DNA from: Hyaloraphidium curvatum
Lineage: Eukaryota; Monoblepharomycota; Hyaloraphidiomycetes; Hyaloraphidiales; Hyaloraphidiaceae
NCBI GenBank assembly: GCA_025558095.1
Contig: JAIVFI010000010.1
Location: 682,001 to 746,000, forward strand
Direction: 5' to 3'
DNA: 64,000 nt
The translations under genes and the position numbers were made by a program. The notes beneath the pieces are model-generated. The model made no database searches. It had not been told where the DNA came from and saw only the letters and a list, made by a program, of their open reading frames with translations. This document shows positions 60,981 to 64,000 of the stretch, in pieces. Within the stretch, counting starts at the first letter, position 1; each line of letters begins with the position of its first letter.

Positions 60981-62504
60981 ATGTCCTCGCCGGCCGCATC
61001 CCCGCCGTTCGCGGAGCTCTTTTCCTCGGCCGAGCTGCTCGCGATTTTCCCCGCCGCGCCGCCCGTGGAGTCGCCGCTGAGCGCCCGCACGCCGTCCGGG
61101 GACGACCCCGCGGCCCCGTTGAGGGCAGCCAACCCGCTGACTCGCGCCGCGCTCGAGAAGGAGCTGGAAATCTCGTCGGTCCTGCACACCGCAGCTCGGT
61201 TGCAGCTCACTTTTGCGCCCTTTGCTCGGGCCATTTTCGCGCGCAACCTGCTCCTGGTCTTCACTCCCGAAGCGCTTGCGGCCGCACCGGTCTGGGTGTT
61301 CGGCCGCGGTCTCTTCGGCACGCAGCAGCTGATCGTCGGATCGGTTTGCATTGTTCTTTTCGTCTGGCTCGTGCCCATGTTCCTCGCTCTGCCTTCCGCT
61401 GCGGGGCGCAACTTGGGCACCAAGAGCGACGTATTGGACCACCACAGCCTATCGGGGATCGCGCGTTGGCTTCAGCTAATCCGCGATACGTGCGGTGAGG
61501 CGTCAATCGACGTCAGTCCCGTGACTAAGGAGGCCGCATCTCCAACTCTAACCAGTTCGGAGCTGATCCGGCACCGCGCGGATGACCCCCAGTGCTCCTG
61601 CCCCGCTGCCTCCTGCGCCGGCGCCCTCCTGCACAGAGCAGGCATGACCCGACTCATCGAAGTCGCCGGGCGCGCCGCGCTGTGGTGCTTCACTTGCCTG
61701 GCGTCGGTCTGGACCGCAACCGTCACCCTCGGCCCCCAGCTATGGACCTCCGGATGGGCCGCGGTCGGAGTCTGGGCCATCGGCGGCGGACTGGTTGTCC
61801 ACACGCTTGCTAACGCGGGCCGGCACTTCACAAACGTCCCGCTTCTGGACCACACCCTGCGCGTCCACCGGCGTGCGATGGACATTGCTCTTTCCGACCT
61901 CGTCGACCGCCTGCGCCGGGATCTGGTTCCCGACGGCCTGCCGGAGCCCCCTAAGCGCGAGATCGCGGGGCAGGAGCCATTCCTGTGGCTCCACACCCGC
62001 CTAACGGCCCTCTGGCGGCATCGCTTCTCACTGGTGCAGTCGGGTTGGCCCATGATCCTCTTTGTCGCCCTGCCCTGGACTCTCTACGGCATCGCCAGCG
62101 TCGCCGTCGGCAACTGCCTCCCCGCCTTCGTGCTCATTGGCCTGAGCCTCATCGCCGTCAATGTCGTCGCGGACCTCGTCAACTTCGCCTCGGGAAACGC
62201 GCAGATCGGCTCCGTCCTGGAGCTGTACCGCGCCGCCTCCTTCGAGATCCGCCGGCTCGTCGCCCGCGCGCGGGAACCAGGCTCCCTTGCCTCCGACCGC
62301 GCCGTTTTGCGCGCCGAGGCCGCGGACAGGCTGCTCGAGTCGTGCCTGGCCGCGGAAAGGTTCGAGGCCAAACTGTTCGGCGCCGCGGTCGATACCGCCG
62401 GGGTGAGGAGGTTCGCGGCGGGGCTGGTGACCGTCGCGCTGGGGTTCTACTCCGTGCTCAGGGGGAGCGGGGTGGTGCTGACCATGGACAACTACTGCCG
62501 GTGA
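60981..62504 (+). CDS. Polytopic membrane protein, family member 2
   Basis: Single exon, 507 residues, start ATG 60981. Cytosolic-looking N-terminus with NPLTRAALEKEL, then hydrophobic segments VWVFGRGLFGTQQL / IVGSVCIVLFVWLVPMFLAL, a loop with DDPQCSCPAASCAG, further helices (AALWCFTCLASVWTATVTL, AAVGVWAIGGGLVVHTLANA), a second loop with IALSDLVDRLRRDL, helices MILFVALPWTLYGIASVAV and CLPAFVLIGLSLIAVNVVAD, and a last hydrophobic segment FAAGLVTVALGFYSVLRGSG ending VLTMDNYCR. About seven transmembrane segments in all. No known family recognised. Shares blocks with members at 39039-40316 and 63138-64000. Confidence 0.75.
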   Translation: MSSPAASPPFAELFSSAELLAIFPAAPPVESPLSARTPSGDDPAAPLRAANPLTRAALEKELEISSVLHTAARLQLTFAPFARAIFARNLLLVFTPEALAAAPVWVFGRGLFGTQQLIVGSVCIVLFVWLVPMFLALPSAAGRNLGTKSDVLDHHSLSGIARWLQLIRDTCGEASIDVSPVTKEAASPTLTSSELIRHRADDPQCSCPAASCAGALLHRAGMTRLIEVAGRAALWCFTCLASVWTATVTLGPQLWTSGWAAVGVWAIGGGLVVHTLANAGRHFTNVPLLDHTLRVHRRAMDIALSDLVDRLRRDLVPDGLPEPPKREIAGQEPFLWLHTRLTALWRHRFSLVQSGWPMILFVALPWTLYGIASVAVGNCLPAFVLIGLSLIAVNVVADLVNFASGNAQIGSVLELYRAASFEIRRLVARAREPGSLASDRAVLRAEAADRLLESCLAAERFEAKLFGAAVDTAGVRRFAAGLVTVALGFYSVLRGSGVVLTMDNYCR

Positions 62505-63137
62505 ATGTAAACGGGAGCGTCCCATTTTTCGGCACCCTGGTCTCCTCGAGGAGGGTGATGGACAGCAGCAGCAGAATGCATCCTGCGAGTTGCGCCCTCC
62601 ACCGCTTCGTGTTGGCCCCTGGACTCATCCTGTACCCAGCCGCTGGCTCCATACACCTCACCGGGAGGGCGCGGCCGCCATGGTCCCGTCCTGAAGCAAT
62701 CCCGATCCCGAAATTGATCCACCTGCAACTTCCCGCATCCGGCACCTACCGCCGCTACGCGCTGCTGCGGGTAGTGGGGCCGTAGGCGAGGGACGAGCCG
62801 TAGGACCATCCCTCTCTACCCGCACTACCCGCAGCTGCTGCCGCACTCGCTCGCCCGTGGCTATACGACACACTTCCCAGCACGGCTGCTGCTGCCCGTC
62901 GGTTACGAGACTCAGCTGTCCCCAAACTCTCCCGCACCAGCAAAGATCGCCTAGCTACAGCTCCGCCCCCCCAGAGTCGAAAGCATTAGACTTTCCGTTC
63001 CGTCGCATGGAGCGAAAACATCGTTTGAGCCGAAAGTGTGGTTAATTGACGGCGGAAGAGGCGAGCACGGACTGGCTGCACACGCACGCTTCCATCGAGG
63101 ACTTCGACGAAGCTAGGAACAGGCCGAACATGACACG
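62505..63137. other. Intergenic region and missing 5' exon of member 3
   Basis: 633 bp after the stop of member 2. No coding frame is convincing. The first exon of member 3 must lie here or use a different start, because its frame has a TAG at about 63114 and no ATG before the conserved part. Candidate acceptors are CTAG near 63116 and ACAG near 63122. Confidence 0.4.
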
Positions 63138-64000
63138 GTCGGGCTTGCCCCGGCGGAGTGGCTCGTGCTTTTCCCCGCCCCGCCGGCTGAGCCCCGGAGT
63201 GCCACGTGGATCCTTGCGCCCGACGAGCGGCTGGCGGATCCCGCCGCGGCGGCGCGGGCCGCGTCGCCGCTGACGCGCGCGGCGCTGCTCGCCGGGCTGT
63301 GCGGGCGGCCGCTCCTGCGCGGCATTGTGTTGCTGCAGTTCGCGGCCGCGCCGCTGGGCGCCCACTCGCGGGCCCGCGCCGCCGCGTTCGCCGCGGGCTC
63401 GGCCGCGCTCGTCGGCCCCGTGTGGGCGCTGAACGACGGGCGCTTCGCGCGGCGGCAGCTCGTCGGGGGCTCCGCCGCCGTCGCCGCGTTCCTCGCCATC
63501 CTGGTCGGCACCGTGGCCGCCACCGGCAGCTGGCGGGGCCGCTTCGCAACGGCCGCGCCCGGGCAGCCGCCGGCAGACGTGAGCTCGCACGCGCTGGCGT
63601 CGCTGGTGCGGTGGAGGCAGCTGGTGGATATGGCCCCCGATCGCGCCGCGAAGCCCGAGTCGCAGGGGGAGGCGGGCGTCGGATCCGGGGTGCCGCACAG
63701 GAGCGTGCTGCTCGACCACGAGCCCAACGACCCCTTCTGCCCGTGCCCGGCTGACGGGTGTGCGGGCCGTCTGGTTGCTTCCGTCGGTTACGTCAAGCTC
63801 CTGGACGGGACCCTGAGGATGTTGGCGGCCGCGATCGGGACCTTTTACGTGCAGCAGTGGACGGCTTTCGTCACCTTCGGACCGGCCTTCTGGACCACGT
63901 GGTGGTGCGTCGTCCTGGGGCTGCTAGTGAAGTGGGTCCCCGGCTCCCGATTGCTCGCCCGCTTCCCGCTCAGCATACCGTTTCCCCGCAGTCGCCGGAA
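63138..64000 (+). CDS. Polytopic membrane protein, family member 3, partial
   Basis: Reading frame open from after a TAG near 63114 to the right edge of the window; the conserved part starts at about 63138 and the 3' end lies beyond 64000. Visible ~287 residues match member 2: SPLTRAALLAGLCGR for NPLTRAALEKEL, FARRQLVGGSAAVAAFLAIL for the GTQQLIVGS helix, HALASLVRWRQLVD for HSLSGIARWLQLI, and NDPFCPCPADGCAGRLV for DDPQCSCPAASCAGALL, then helices including FGPAFWTTWWCVVLGLLVKW. 5' exon unresolved. Head-to-tail with member 2, 633 bp apart, so a tandem duplicate. Function unknown. Confidence 0.7.

Noticed and set aside
1-64000. Bacterial origin because of high GC and long ORFs
   Set aside because: At least 16 genes need spliceosomal introns to restore conserved motifs (ADH, VMA16, three P450s, amidohydrolase), which fixes a eukaryotic nuclear source.
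1-64000. CRISPR arrays, insertion sequences, transposons, rRNA
   Set aside because: No spaced direct repeats, transposase or integrase motifs, terminal inverted repeats or rRNA-like stretches were seen.

Overview
The window is nuclear DNA of a GC-rich eukaryote, most likely a fungus. At least 16 genes have short spliceosomal introns (mostly 50-70 nt, with CTGAC/CTAAC-like branch sites). Fungal markers include a TRPY/YVC1-type vacuolar channel, a type I metacaspase, fungal-style P450s and F-box proteins. A receptor-like kinase with EGF-like repeats and a SETMAR-like SET protein are unusual for Dikarya and point, by inference only, to an early-diverging fungus. No transposon, CRISPR array, rRNA or convincing tRNA was seen. 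Because of the high GC, long antisense ORFs occur everywhere and were ignored.

Layout. 1-9.9 kb: a truncated PPR protein, two neighbouring C2H2 factors, a P450 and a Cys-rich secreted protein. 10.2-16.6 kb: a seven-exon zinc alcohol dehydrogenase, secreted repeat protein A, an APH/ACAD10-11-like kinase and a third C2H2 factor. 16.8-24 kb: an F-box/LRR gene with a probable frameshift, YVC1 and VMA16 head to head (both vacuolar), and secreted repeat protein B, a paralogue of A with the same exon sizes. 24.2-38.1 kb: a Ser/Thr kinase, an F-box protein with a Cys-rich tail, a beta-lactamase-fold protein without catalytic residues, a SET methyltransferase, a 1489-residue Sel1-like protein divergent from a leucine-carboxyl-methyltransferase-like gene, and a two-helix membrane protein. 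39-46.1 kb: member 1 of an unrecognised polytopic family, an F-box gene and an 11-exon receptor-like kinase. 46.6-56.3 kb: ankyrin-RING ligase, D-aminoacylase-type amidohydrolase, mitochondrial-type PPR protein, metacaspase and an ADGF/ADA2-like protein. 56.3-64 kb: two tandem 537-residue P450 paralogues and members 2 and 3 of the polytopic family.

Exon structures were worked out by hand from reading frame, GT-AG (one GC-AG) signals, and family or paralogue similarity. Each multi-exon model given with full coordinates sums to a whole number of codons. The items most worth following up are the three-copy polytopic family, the EGF-repeat receptor kinase, the secreted A/B pair with a shared 15-nt microexon, and the intron presence/absence differences (including a 19-nt microexon) between the tandem P450s.
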